NCBI GenBank assembly: GCA_003248395.1
Contig: QFNA01000006.1
Span: 1-64,000 of the forward strand
Origin: Citromicrobium sp.
Lineage (GTDB): Bacteria > Pseudomonadota > Alphaproteobacteria > Sphingomonadales > Sphingomonadaceae
Length of the DNA: 64,000 bases
Direction of reading: 5' to 3'
How positions within the stretch are numbered: position 1 is the stretch's first letter; the number at the start of each line of letters is the position of its first letter. This document shows positions 7,484 to 16,359 of this stretch, piece after piece. A program made the position numbers and the translations under genes. The notes under the pieces were generated by a model. That model had not been told where the DNA came from. It did no database searches and worked only from the letters and a program-made list of their open reading frames with translations.

Positions 7484-8803
7484 TTAAACCACCAGCCCCA
7501 TCGGGTTCTCCACCAGGCTCTTGAACGCTTCCATCAGCTGCGCGCCGTCGGCGCCGTCGATGGCGCGGTGGTCGAAGCTGCCGGTGGCGCTCATCACGGT
7601 GGCGACGCCCAGTGCGCCGTCGATCACATGCGGGCGCTGCTCGCCCGCGCCGACGGCGAGGATCATCGCCTGAGGCGGGTTGATCACCGCGTCGAACTGC
7701 TTGGTGCCGAACATGCCGAGGTTGGAGAGCGAGGCGGTTCCGCCCTGGAATTCATGCGGCTGCAGCTTGCCGTCCTTGGCCTTGCCCGCGAGTTCCTTCA
7801 TCTCGTTGCTGATCTGCGCAAGACCCTTGCGGCCCGCATCGCGGATGATTGGCGTGATCAGGCCCGAAGGCGCGGCCACGGCGACCGAGATATCCTCGCG
7901 CGAGTACTGGAACAGCTCGTCGCCCTGGAAGCTGACATTGCAGCTCGGCACGCGCTGGAGCGCGCGGGCGAGTGCCTTGATGAGGAGGTCGTTGACCGAA
8001 AGTTTCACGCCATCGGCCTCGAGGCTCTTGTTGAGTTCGGCGCGCAGCTTGAGCAGCGCGTCGAGCCGTACATCCACGGTGAGGTAGATATGCGGGATGG
8101 TCTGCTTCGCTTCAGTCAGGCGCTTGGCGATGACCTTGCGAACATTGTTGAGCTTGGTCGCTTCGTAAGGCGCATCGAGATCGCCACCCTGTGTGGCGGG
8201 TTTTGCAGGTGTTGGCGCGCGGTCTGCGACAGGCTCAGGCTGAGCGGAGGTGGTTGGCGAGGCACCCTCGACATCGGCCTTGACGATACGTCCATTGGGT
8301 CCGCTACCCTTTACGCCGGAAAGGTCGATCCCCTTCTGCTCGGCAATGCGCTTTGCCAATGGTGACGCGATGATGCGGTCGCCGCTGGGTGCAACAGCCG
8401 CTCGCCCTGAGCTTGTCGAAGGGCTGCCACCAGCGTTTGCGGCGGGTGCCGGCGCAGGGGCTTCGACAGGCTCAGCCTGAGCGGGCGTGGGTGCGGATTT
8501 GGGTTCTTCCTTCGGCGCATCAGCCGCAGGCGCGGCCTTGGCCGCTTCGTCCACATCCTCGCCCTCTTCGGCCAGCATGGCGATGACCGTGCCGACCTTC
8601 ACGCCCTCGGTGCCTTCTTCCACCTGGATCGAGGCGATCGTGCCTTCGTCCACCGCTTCGAATTCCATCGTCGCCTTGTCGGTCTCGATCTCGGCCATGA
8701 TGTCGCCGGCGGACACTGTGTCTCCCGGTTTGACCAGCCATTTGGCGAGCGTGCCCTCTTCCATGGTGGGCGACAGGGCGGGCATCTTGATCGGCGTGGG
8801 CAT
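7484..8803 (-). CDS. pdhC: Pyruvate dehydrogenase E2, dihydrolipoamide acetyltransferase
   Basis: E2 moves the acetyl group from E1 to CoA and forms the core of the pyruvate dehydrogenase complex. Its 439 residues comprise one lipoyl domain (1-80, lipoyl Lys43 in ETDKATMEF), a long Ala/Pro linker, an E3/E1-binding domain (about 143-180, [15 protein letters not shown] and [10 protein letters not shown]) and the catalytic domain with [11 protein letters not shown] near 410. The linker is unusual: three copies of a palindromic dispersed repeat are read through in it, giving peptides [18 protein letters not shown] and AQPEPVAD. The E1 genes would be expected upstream but are not in this window; uspA lies there on the other strand. 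E3 (lpdA) lies about 1.4 kb downstream. Confidence 0.95.
   Translation of the reverse strand: MPTPIKMPALSPTMEEGTLAKWLVKPGDTVSAGDIMAEIETDKATMEFEAVDEGTIASIQVEEGTEGVKVGTVIAMLAEEGEDVDEAAKAAPAADAPKEEPKSAPTPAQAEPVEAPAPAPAANAGGSPSTSSGRAAVAPSGDRIIASPLAKRIAEQKGIDLSGVKGSGPNGRIVKADVEGASPTTSAQPEPVADRAPTPAKPATQGGDLDAPYEATKLNNVRKVIAKRLTEAKQTIPHIYLTVDVRLDALLKLRAELNKSLEADGVKLSVNDLLIKALARALQRVPSCNVSFQGDELFQYSREDISVAVAAPSGLITPIIRDAGRKGLAQISNEMKELAGKAKDGKLQPHEFQGGTASLSNLGMFGTKQFDAVINPPQAMILAVGAGEQRPHVIDGALGVATVMSATGSFDHRAIDGADGAQLMEAFKSLVENPMGLVV
8227..8247 (+). repeat. REP-like palindromic repeat, copy 1, inside pdhC
   Basis: This 21-bp stretch reads CGACAGGCTCAGG then CTGAGCGG and matches the copy at 8464-8484 at 20 of 21 positions in the same orientation. 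It lies in the E2 linker between the E3-binding and catalytic domains and is translated in frame. Confidence 0.65.
8404..8424 (-). repeat. REP-like palindromic repeat, copy 2, inside pdhC
   Basis: This copy is inverted relative to the other two. It has GCCCT and AGGGC arms (8404-8408 and 8420-8424) around a core complementary to TCGACAAGCTCAG. I recognise the core from memory as a very common dispersed palindrome of sphingomonad genomes. It falls in the linker between the lipoyl and E3-binding domains. Confidence 0.65.
8464..8484 (+). repeat. REP-like palindromic repeat, copy 3, inside pdhC
   Basis: Nearly identical to copy 1 (one mismatch) and 40 nt from copy 2. It encodes the AQAEPVEAP part of the E2 linker. 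Confidence 0.65.
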
Positions 8804-8933
8804 GTTCTGACGTTACGTCCTCGCTGGGGAGAGTGTTACGCGCGTCTCTGCCGACTTTGTGCTGGCCCCGCAAGGTCCTTGCATGGAATACGAATTAGCT
8901 TGTAACCCGCACCTGTTGGAGGGAGCCTCACCT

Positions 8934-9386
8934 ATGCGAATTTACCTCGTCGTGATGGATGAAACCGAGGAGGCCAAGCAGGCGCTGCGCTTCGCATCCC
9001 TGCGCGCGATGAAGACGGGCGGTTCGGTCCATATCCTGGCGCTGGTGCCGCAGCAGACCTTCAACGCATTCGGCGGCGTGCAGGCCACGATCGAGCAGGA
9101 AGCGCGCGAGCGGGCCGAGGTGATGGCCAACAATGCCGCGGGCAATATCTTCGGAGAAATGGGCAAGATGCCCGTCATCGCCGTGCGCCCCGGAAGCGCG
9201 ACCGATGTGATCGCCAAATATCTGGACGAACACGGCGACATCGCCGCGCTGGTGCTGGGAACGGCGGCCGAAGGCGGGAAGGATCCGCTGGTCGCCCATT
9301 TCGCCGCGCGCGCCGCCAGCCTGCCTTGCCCGCTGTATCTCGTGCCGGGAGGCCTCAGCAGGGAAAGGCTCGAGGAACTCGCCTAG
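8934..9386 (+). CDS. Universal stress protein (UspA family)
   Basis: 150 residues from the ATG at 8934 (MRIYLVVMDETEEAKQALRFA), with a TTGGAGGGA ribosome site upstream. The single UspA-type alpha/beta domain shows the first strand with its Asp (VVMDET), the long helix ARERAEVMANNAA, and the final segment PLVAHFAARAASLPCPLYLVPG, where the classical nucleotide-binding Gly motif is only weakly kept. Family members bind ATP or protect cells under starvation or stress. It is transcribed away from pdhC; its stop overlaps the rnr stop in the tetramer CTAG. Confidence 0.8.
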   Translation: MRIYLVVMDETEEAKQALRFASLRAMKTGGSVHILALVPQQTFNAFGGVQATIEQEARERAEVMANNAAGNIFGEMGKMPVIAVRPGSATDVIAKYLDEHGDIAALVLGTAAEGGKDPLVAHFAARAASLPCPLYLVPGGLSRERLEELA

Positions 9387-11683
9387 CGCTTCTTGCCGCG
9401 CCCCTGGTGGCGGATGTTGCCGGGGCGGCCACGCTTGCCCTGGGTGTGGGCTTGGCGAGGGGCGCCCTGCCCCTTGCGTTGCGGCTTCTTCTTCGGTGGT
9501 GGGCGGTTGCCGCGCTTTTCGATCGGCGCACCCTCGCTGTCGGGCACTTCGAACTTGAGCGCCCCGGTCAGGGCGTTCGCCTCGGCCAGCTTCAGTTTCA
9601 GGCGGTCGCCCACGGCATAGGTCGTGCCGCTGTCTTCGCCGACCAGTTCCTGCGCGCCTTCGTCATAGCGGAAATATTCGCGCCCTAACGTGGATACAGG
9701 GACCAGCCCGTCCCCACCCAGCTGCTCGATCGTGGCGAAGAAACCGAAGCCCTGCACGCCGGTGATGCGCGTGTCGAAGGTCTCGCCCACGCGGCCTGAC
9801 AGCCATGCGGCGACATAGCGATCGATCGTGTCGCGCTCGGCCTCCATCGCGCGGCGCTCGGTCTGGCTGATCGCGTCGGTGATCTGGCTGAGCGCGGACT
9901 TGTCGCGGTCGGAAAGCCCGGTGGCTTCGGGGATCGACTTGTCCTGCGGCTTTGGCTGTTCGAGCTTGTAGGCATCGACCAGCGCGCGGTGGACCAGAAG
10001 GTCGGCATAGCGGCGGATCGGCGAGGTAAAGTGGGCGTAGCTCCCGAGGGCCAGACCGAAGTGTCCGGCATTGGCAGGGCCATAATAGGCCTGCGTCTGG
10101 CTGCGCAGGACCGCTTCCATTATCAGAGCCTTTTCAGCGGGATCGGAGATATCTTTCAGCATCCGGTTGAAGAGACCCGGGGTGATCACCTGCCCCATCG
10201 CGAAGCTGCGACCCTGGCTGGCCAGATATTCCTTGAACGCCATCAGCTTCTCGCGGCTCGGCGTTTCGTGGACGCGATAGACCACCGGCGCGGCCTTTTC
10301 CTCCAGCGCCTTGGCCGCCGCGACATTGGCGGCGATCATGAAATCCTCGACCACGCGATGCGCGTCGAGCCGTTCGCGTACGGCGATTTCCTCGATCACG
10401 CCTTCGTCATTCAGCCGCACCTGCCGCTCGGGCAGTTCGAGGTCGAGCGGATCGCGCGCCTGTCGCGCCTTGTAGAGCAGCTTCCATGCGCCCCACAGGT
10501 TCTTCAGCCCATCGTCAGCGCTGCCATCGTCCATGGCCTTCTGCGCATCCTCATAGGCGATATTCGCTTCGAGCCGCACGATGGCGCGGGTGAAGCGCCA
10601 CTTGGTGATCTTGCCCTCGGGCGAGATGTGCAGGTGGCAGGCCATGGCTGCGCGGTCTTCGTTCTCGACCAGCGAGCAGGTGTCGGCGCTGAGGATTTCC
10701 GGCAGCATCGGCACGACACGATCGGGGAAATAGACCGAATTGCCGCGCTTCCTCGCCTCGCGGTCGAGCTTACCGCCGGGCCGAACGTAGAACGATACGT
10801 CGGCAATCGCGACGATGGCCTTGTAGCCGCCCTCGCCATCCGGCTCGGCCCAGATCGCATCGTCATGGTCGCGCGCGTCCGCGGGATCGATGGCCACGAT
10901 AGGCACGTCGCGCAGATCCTCGCGCTTCTCTTCGCTCAGCGGAAGCTCGGCCACGGCTTGCGCCTCATCCAGCGCTTCTTGCGGGAAGATATGCGGGATG
11001 CCGTGTTTGGCGATAGCGATCAGGCTGAAGCTCTTGGGCGCCAGCGGATCGCCGATCACCTCGACCACCTTCACCTTGGCACGGGGCGATTTGCCCATGG
11101 GCTCGGCCAGCACAAGCTCACCTTCCTTCGCCTCGCCAAGATCGCCGATAGGTGAAGAATTCCGCACCCGCTTGTCGACCGGTGCGAGCCACGGCTTGCC
11201 GCTGCCATCCATCTCGACAACGCCCATCAGACCTTCAGTGCGGGCGGGCAGCTTCTTCGTCGGGTGGACAATCCAGCCCTTCCCGTGCTCTTCGGTCCGG
11301 CCAAGGAAGCGGTCGCCCCGCTTCAGTGCCGCGACCTTCTTGCCTTCCTTCACCACCAGGCGCGGTGGCTTTTCGCCGCTGTCCGGATCCCAGCTTTCGG
11401 GAACGGCAATGGGTTCGCCATCCTCTATCTCGACGACCTTGAGTACCGTCACCTTGGGCAATCCGCCCATCTTGTGAAAGGCGGTTTTCTTGCCATCGAT
11501 CAGGCCTTCTTCGGCCATGTCCTTGAGGCGCTTCTTCAGCGCTATCTTTTCCTGCCCCTTGATGCCGAATGCCCTGGCGATTTCACGCTTGCCGGCCGGC
11601 TTGTCGGAGCTCTGGATGAATTCGATAATCTGTTCTTTGGAGGGCAGCCCCTGCGGCCGCCCGGTTCTGTTCTGTTTTGTCAT
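9383..11683 (-). CDS. rnr: Ribonuclease R
   Basis: A 3'-to-5' exoribonuclease that degrades structured RNA. From the ATG at 11683 (MTKQNRTGRPQGLPSKEQ) the protein has about 766 residues: an N-terminal winged-helix region (about 10-70), cold-shock-type OB domains, and a catalytic RNB domain containing DPADARDHDDAIW with the metal-binding Asp residues. A C-terminal S1 domain (GRVGETFDTRITGVQGFGFF) and a very basic tail of about 50 residues (KKKPQRKGQG...GRGKKR) follow. Domain order and length fit RNase R rather than RNase II. An in-frame start at 11692 adds three residues. The next minus-strand gene upstream is the M28 peptidase. Confidence 0.95.
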   Translation of the reverse strand: MTKQNRTGRPQGLPSKEQIIEFIQSSDKPAGKREIARAFGIKGQEKIALKKRLKDMAEEGLIDGKKTAFHKMGGLPKVTVLKVVEIEDGEPIAVPESWDPDSGEKPPRLVVKEGKKVAALKRGDRFLGRTEEHGKGWIVHPTKKLPARTEGLMGVVEMDGSGKPWLAPVDKRVRNSSPIGDLGEAKEGELVLAEPMGKSPRAKVKVVEVIGDPLAPKSFSLIAIAKHGIPHIFPQEALDEAQAVAELPLSEEKREDLRDVPIVAIDPADARDHDDAIWAEPDGEGGYKAIVAIADVSFYVRPGGKLDREARKRGNSVYFPDRVVPMLPEILSADTCSLVENEDRAAMACHLHISPEGKITKWRFTRAIVRLEANIAYEDAQKAMDDGSADDGLKNLWGAWKLLYKARQARDPLDLELPERQVRLNDEGVIEEIAVRERLDAHRVVEDFMIAANVAAAKALEEKAAPVVYRVHETPSREKLMAFKEYLASQGRSFAMGQVITPGLFNRMLKDISDPAEKALIMEAVLRSQTQAYYGPANAGHFGLALGSYAHFTSPIRRYADLLVHRALVDAYKLEQPKPQDKSIPEATGLSDRDKSALSQITDAISQTERRAMEAERDTIDRYVAAWLSGRVGETFDTRITGVQGFGFFATIEQLGGDGLVPVSTLGREYFRYDEGAQELVGEDSGTTYAVGDRLKLKLAEANALTGALKFEVPDSEGAPIEKRGNRPPPKKKPQRKGQGAPRQAHTQGKRGRPGNIRHQGRGKKR

Positions 11684-11704
11684 GCGCCCCATATGGGGAC
11701 GCGC

Positions 11705-13063
11705 CTACTCGCTGTCATCCTCTTGCGTGGCGACAGGCGCATAGTCGCCGGCCGGCACGGCGCTCGAGACTGGGCCCATCACTCCATCGGCTCCGGTCGC
11801 GCTGACGCCGAAAATCCAGTCATCGCCGCGCACGCCTTCCAATCGGGCATTGGTGGCGACGACATTCTCCATCACCGGCTGGTCCCGCCAATAAGGCTCG
11901 TCGGTCCGGCGCTGCCAGACGGTATAGCCGACGGCTCCCGGCACTTCGGCCCAAGTGATATCGGTAAAGGTCTGGACCGCAGCTTTGGCAGCAGCAGCCG
12001 GTGGCGCGGGCGAACGCGCCAGCTTGTCGAGCGCGCGGATGTTGAATTGAGTTACCTTGGCGAGATAGGCGAAATCCATCTCGTCCACGGTATCGCCATA
12101 GGTCACGCCCCCTTCGGTCCGCAGGTCCTGATGCTGGTGATCGTAATCCTCTACCGCCACGGCGATACGGATCGCCGGAAAGCCTTTTTCCATGAAGGGG
12201 ATCTGGTCACCGCCACGGCTCATGCGATCGACGCGCCAGATCTGGCGCACGTCGAGCCCGCCTTGGGTTTCATCGGCAAGATTATCGAGCCAGCGCGACA
12301 GGTTACGGCTCGGGCTGTCGTTCTCCCCGCCCTCGCGGCGTTGCAACGCGCGGATCGCATCGGTCAGGTCGGCACGCGGGCCTTCCGAGAAAACGCGAAC
12401 GTGATCGGGATCGCAGAAACCGTCGCTGCTGCAGCTGTTGCCGACGATATCGTTGTTGAGCACCGCCTTGACTTGCCAGCCCTGTTCCGCAGCATAGTCC
12501 GCCAGCAGGCGCCCGCCGAACAGCCCCTGTTCTTCGCCAGAAAGCAGGGCGTAGACAATCGTAACCGGATAGCGGGTACGGCTGAGATTGCGCGCGGCTT
12601 CCAGCACCAGCACCGTGCCCGAACCATCGTCGTTTGCGCCGGGGGCATCGCTTTGCCAGTCCATGACATCGGTCACGCGGCTGTCGATATGGCCTTGCAC
12701 GATGACGACTTCGTTGGGCCGTTCGGTGCCCCGCTGGATGGCAACGGCGTTGCGGATGCGGGTCGGTTTGGGCAGCCGTCCGCCCTCGGGCTCCATGCGT
12801 TCCGGTGCGACCAACTCAAGGCAATCGCCGCACCCCGCCGAGATATTCCGAAACTCGGCCAGTCCCCAGTCGACCGCAGCGCCGATGCCGCGCGTCGGAT
12901 TGTCCTGTTCCGACAAGGTGTGCCGGGTGCCGAAGCCAACCAGCGTGTCGACATCGGCGCGAAGTCGTTCCTGCGAAACGCCTGCTGCGGGATCCGACGG
13001 CCCGGCTTCCTGCGCGGCGAGCGGCGTTGCGAAAAGAGCGACAAGCGGGATGAGGTTCTTCAT
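11705..13063 (-). CDS. Secreted M28-family zinc peptidase
   Basis: 452 residues with a cleavable signal (MKNLIPLVALFATPLAAQ). The M28 zinc site is visible in order: His in VQGHIDS, bridging Asp in PGANDDGSGT, Glu-Glu in SGEEQGLFGG, and a later Asp/His region. The last 90 residues form a fibronectin-III-like segment (VQTFTDITWAEVPGAVGYTVWQRR), a common appendage of secreted M28 enzymes. It probably acts as a periplasmic or extracellular aminopeptidase on peptides. It lies between proS and rnr, all on the minus strand. Substrate specificity cannot be read from the sequence. Confidence 0.88.
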   Translation of the reverse strand: MKNLIPLVALFATPLAAQEAGPSDPAAGVSQERLRADVDTLVGFGTRHTLSEQDNPTRGIGAAVDWGLAEFRNISAGCGDCLELVAPERMEPEGGRLPKPTRIRNAVAIQRGTERPNEVVIVQGHIDSRVTDVMDWQSDAPGANDDGSGTVLVLEAARNLSRTRYPVTIVYALLSGEEQGLFGGRLLADYAAEQGWQVKAVLNNDIVGNSCSSDGFCDPDHVRVFSEGPRADLTDAIRALQRREGGENDSPSRNLSRWLDNLADETQGGLDVRQIWRVDRMSRGGDQIPFMEKGFPAIRIAVAVEDYDHQHQDLRTEGGVTYGDTVDEMDFAYLAKVTQFNIRALDKLARSPAPPAAAAKAAVQTFTDITWAEVPGAVGYTVWQRRTDEPYWRDQPVMENVVATNARLEGVRGDDWIFGVSATGADGVMGPVSSAVPAGDYAPVATQEDDSE

Positions 13064-13099
13064 GCCGCCTGTCTCTAACAGTTTGGCGGTCAGTTCAAC

Positions 13100-14641
13100 C
13101 TAGTAAGCCTTTGCCAGCAAAACGCGTTCGACCGCCGGGTTGCCGGTGAAGATGCAGGTGCCGTCGATCGGGGCGGCATCCATCGGCACGTTGCGGATCG
13201 TGAGCTTGTGTTCTTTGAGTCGCTCGACGATCTTTTCCAATGCCTCGCCCGAAGGCTTGGACCACTGGACTTCGACCCACCCGGGATAGCGAGCTCCGTC
13301 GAAGTGTTTTTCCACCTCGGCGAAATCTGTGACGCCGCGCGTGATGTTGGCATCGCGGCGCTCCTGCGCCTCGGCGAGAAGCGCATTTTGCATATCGGCG
13401 AGGACATCGGGAATGGTCTGGGCGGCGGTTTCGCGCGTCGGTGTCTCGAACGCGGGCTTGCCGGTTTCCTCGTCCCACAGGCGATCGCGCCGCAACAGCG
13501 ATACCACGCCATTGTCCATGTCGCGGCTACCGACTTCGACGATCACCGGCGCCCCTTTGCGGACATAGTCCCAACGCTTCTGCGCGGCCTTTCCGGGCCG
13601 CGTGTCGAGCAGGACGCGAACGGGTTCGCCGAGCACCTGCTGAGCCGCGAGCGTGGCACGCAGCGTTTCGCAGTAGTCGATCAACGCCTGATCTTCGGGC
13701 TTGTCGCGCAGCATGGGCAGGATCACCACCTGCTGCGGAGCAATCCTGGGCGGCAGGCGCAGACCGTCGTCGTCGCCATGGGTCATGATAACGCCGCCGA
13801 CCATGCGGGTCGACACGCCCCAGCTGGTGGTGTGGGCGAGGCTTTCGCCGCCGTCCCTGTCCTGATATTTGATACCGCTCGCCTGCGCGAAGTTGGTGCC
13901 GAGATAATGGCTGGTCCCTGCCTGCAGGGCCTTGCCGTCCTGCATCATCGCCTCGATCGACCATGTCTCGACCGCGCCGGGGAAACGCTCATTCTCCGGC
14001 TTCTCGCCCGCGATTACCGCCAGCGACAAATCCTCGTCGGCAAAGGCGCGATAGACTTCGAGCATGCGTAGTGTGTGCTCTTTCGCCTCCGCCTCGTCGG
14101 CATGCGCAGTGTGCCCTTCCTGCCAGAGGAATTCGCTGGTGCGCAGGAACATGCGTGTGCGCATTTCCCAGCGCACGACATTGGCCCACTGATTGAGCTT
14201 GAGCGGCAGGTCGCGCCAGCTCTGCACCCAGCGCGCCATAGCGTCGCCGATGATCGTTTCCGATGTCGGACGCACGACCAGCGGTTCTTCCAGCTTTGCT
14301 TCCGGATCGGGCACCAGCCCGCCGTCCTTGCTTGCAATCAGCCGGTGATGCGTGACGACGGCCATTTCCTTGGCAAAGCCTTCGACATGCTCCGCCTCAC
14401 GCTCGAAATTGGACAGCGGGATGAAGATCGGGAAATAGGCGTTCTCGTGCCCCGTCGCCTTGATCCGGTCATCGAGCAGGCGCTGCATGCGTTCCCAGAT
14501 GCCAAAGCCCCACGGCCGGATGACCATGCAGCCGCGCACGCCCGATTCCTCTGCCATTTCGGCGGCGGATATGACTTCCTGATACCACGCGGCGAAATCG
14601 TCTGCGCGGCGAGCGTTCAGGGCATGGCGGATTTGGGCCAC
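13100..14641 (-). CDS. proS: Prolyl-tRNA synthetase, archaeal/eukaryotic-type
   Basis: Charges tRNA-Pro with proline. The 513 residues start at a GTG (14641) with an AGGAAG ribosome site; there is no nearby in-frame ATG. The class II core is clear: GCMVIRPWGFGIWERMQ, the motif-2 region VVRWEMRTRMFLRTSEFLWQEGHTAHA, and HTTSWGVSTRMVGGVIMTHGDDDGLRLPP as motif 3. An anticodon-binding domain and a C-terminal zinc-type domain ending in Tyr follow. The compact length, the lack of an INS editing insertion and the C-terminal Tyr mark the archaeal/eukaryal-type ProRS found in many alphaproteobacteria, rather than the long bacterial type. Confidence 0.95.
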   Translation of the reverse strand: MAQIRHALNARRADDFAAWYQEVISAAEMAEESGVRGCMVIRPWGFGIWERMQRLLDDRIKATGHENAYFPIFIPLSNFEREAEHVEGFAKEMAVVTHHRLIASKDGGLVPDPEAKLEEPLVVRPTSETIIGDAMARWVQSWRDLPLKLNQWANVVRWEMRTRMFLRTSEFLWQEGHTAHADEAEAKEHTLRMLEVYRAFADEDLSLAVIAGEKPENERFPGAVETWSIEAMMQDGKALQAGTSHYLGTNFAQASGIKYQDRDGGESLAHTTSWGVSTRMVGGVIMTHGDDDGLRLPPRIAPQQVVILPMLRDKPEDQALIDYCETLRATLAAQQVLGEPVRVLLDTRPGKAAQKRWDYVRKGAPVIVEVGSRDMDNGVVSLLRRDRLWDEETGKPAFETPTRETAAQTIPDVLADMQNALLAEAQERRDANITRGVTDFAEVEKHFDGARYPGWVEVQWSKPSGEALEKIVERLKEHKLTIRNVPMDAAPIDGTCIFTGNPAVERVLLAKAY

Positions 14642-14691
14642 GTCGTTCTTCCTGTATTCTGACTATGCGAAGGGCGCGCGGCCCGATGCCG

Positions 14692-15249
14692 TCATTTGCT
14701 CAGCTCGTCCAGCTTCTTCTGCATCGCCGCCATCTGTTCGCGCATGGTGGCAAGTTCGTCGGACGGGCCGGGATCAGCATCCTTTTGCGTGGTGCTGCGA
14801 GAGCCGGGAATGAAGGCCTCGGCGGCGTTCTGCATCATCTTGATGTTGGCCTCCGCCATCTTTGCCAGCGGATTGGCCTCCATCCCTTTGGCAAAGGCGG
14901 CCTGCAACTGTTCGCGATTGCGCCGGAAATTGGCCATGCTCGCCTCGAGATAGTCGGGCATCATCGATTGCATCGAATTCCCATACATCGAGATCAGATC
15001 GCGCAGGAAGCTGACCGGAAGCATCTGCTGCGGACCGCTGCTTTCTTCCTCGACGATAATCTGCGTGAGGATGGTGTGCGTAATGTCGTCGCCGGATTTC
15101 GCATCGAGGACCTGGAAGTCGACATTCTCACGAACCATTTTCGCCAGATCGTCTAGCGTAATGTAGCTGCTCGTATCGGTGTTGTAGAGGCGCCGGTTGG
15201 CGTACTTCTTGATGATGATCGGTTCACCTTCCGCGGTACGCTTGGCCAT
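14692..15249 (-). CDS. phaR: Polyhydroxyalkanoate synthesis repressor PhaR
   Basis: 185 residues from the ATG at 15249 (MAKRTAEGEPIIIKKYANRR). The PHB/PHA accumulation regulator N-terminal domain is unmistakable: IIIKKYANRRLYNTDTSSYI then TLDDLAKMVRENVDFQVLDA, followed by the accumulation-regulator repeats (LPVSFLRDLISMYGNSMQ). PhaR binds both DNA and PHA granules and represses phasin genes until polymer accumulates. The C-terminal half is Met/Gln-rich with a short coiled coil at the end (MREQMAAMQKKLDEL). It sits between alr and proS. No phasin or synthase gene is nearby. Confidence 0.9.
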   Translation of the reverse strand: MAKRTAEGEPIIIKKYANRRLYNTDTSSYITLDDLAKMVRENVDFQVLDAKSGDDITHTILTQIIVEEESSGPQQMLPVSFLRDLISMYGNSMQSMMPDYLEASMANFRRNREQLQAAFAKGMEANPLAKMAEANIKMMQNAAEAFIPGSRSTTQKDADPGPSDELATMREQMAAMQKKLDELSK

Positions 15250-15324
15250 TCGCTGCATCCCCATTCTTGTGCAATGCAATGTGCTTAGCACCTGCACAAG
15301 GCGCGGTGCAACATGACGCAAGGG

Positions 15325-16359
15325 TCAAGCGAACCGCCGACCCAGTGACGTGAGCAATTCATATTGCGAAAGAGCGGTTTGCTGCGCAGCAACGGGCAGC
15401 TCATAGGGAAGCTGGACCCAATCCCCCTCGTCTGTTTCGGGTGCATTCGACATGTCCAGCACGATCATGTCCATCGAGACTTTTCCAAGGATCGGGAGCG
15501 GCTTCTCGCCGGCGAGGAAATGGCCCCCTGCCCAGCTCCGCATTATCCCGTCGGCGTATCCGAGTGAGACGACGCCGACACGCATATTCGCAGGGGCCGT
15601 GAACGTGGAATTGTACCCCACCACTTCGCCCGCCTCGATCGTGCGGGTCTGGATGATGGCCGCTTCGGGGTAGGCAACCTGGCCAATCTGACCATCGAAT
15701 TCATTCCGCGGAATTCCGCCGTAAAGGGCGAGACCGGGACGCGTAAGGTCGAAGTGATACGCAGCGCCGAGAGCGATGCCCGCGCTGTTCGCAAGACTGG
15801 CTCGTTTGTGCCGAACACGCGGAAGAGATTCCCGAAACCTGGCCAGTTGCCGCGCGTTCATACTGCTGTCTTCGTCGGCACAGGCGAGGTGGCTCATCAG
15901 CAGTTCGACATCGAGCGATTGCACGGCGAGATCGGAAAGGTCGCCGGGTGAAATACCGAGGCGGTTGATGCCCGTATCGATCATTAGATCGCATGGCCCC
16001 CCGCCGCTTTCATGCCAGAGCGTTGCCTGCCTCACGCTGTCGATGACGGGGCGAACACCCGTCGCGCGGGCAAAGGCGGCCTCTTCGAGATTGAGCGGGC
16101 CGTGCAGCACGCTGATCTGCTGCGGCGGCAGATGAGCGAGCAATGCGGGCACTTCGCTCCAATGGGCGACGAAGTAATCGGCACAGCCGGTATCGCGCAG
16201 GATCGGCACGCATTTGTCGACGCCGAGACCGTAGCAATTGGCCTTGACCGCGGCGCCTGCCGACGCCTCTCCAGACATCCGGTCGAGCGTTCGCCAGTTC
16301 CTCTCCAAGGCCGAAACATCGATTCTAAGCCTCAGCGTAGGCGGCGGTAAATCAGCCAT
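15325..16359 (-). CDS. alr: Alanine racemase
   Basis: A PLP enzyme that supplies D-alanine for peptidoglycan. 344 residues. The PLP lysine is in GAAVKANCYGLG near residue 39, and the second-base region contains the conserved SLGYADGIMRS. An EIDTGINRLG-like motif appears as MIDTGINRLGI, and the C-terminal beta-domain has GKVSMDMIVLDMS. The start ATG (16359) overlaps the end of the MFS gene by 8 nt, so translation is coupled. The common VKADAYGHG motif has drifted to VKANCYGLG, but the lysine is kept. Confidence 0.93.
   Translation of the reverse strand: MADLPPPTLRLRIDVSALERNWRTLDRMSGEASAGAAVKANCYGLGVDKCVPILRDTGCADYFVAHWSEVPALLAHLPPQQISVLHGPLNLEEAAFARATGVRPVIDSVRQATLWHESGGGPCDLMIDTGINRLGISPGDLSDLAVQSLDVELLMSHLACADEDSSMNARQLARFRESLPRVRHKRASLANSAGIALGAAYHFDLTRPGLALYGGIPRNEFDGQIGQVAYPEAAIIQTRTIEAGEVVGYNSTFTAPANMRVGVVSLGYADGIMRSWAGGHFLAGEKPLPILGKVSMDMIVLDMSNAPETDEGDWVQLPYELPVAAQQTALSQYELLTSLGRRFA

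Noticed and set aside
11264..13078. A 604-codon plus-strand frame across rnr and the M28 peptidase
   Set aside because: It spans two well-supported minus-strand genes and shows only third-position GC bias.
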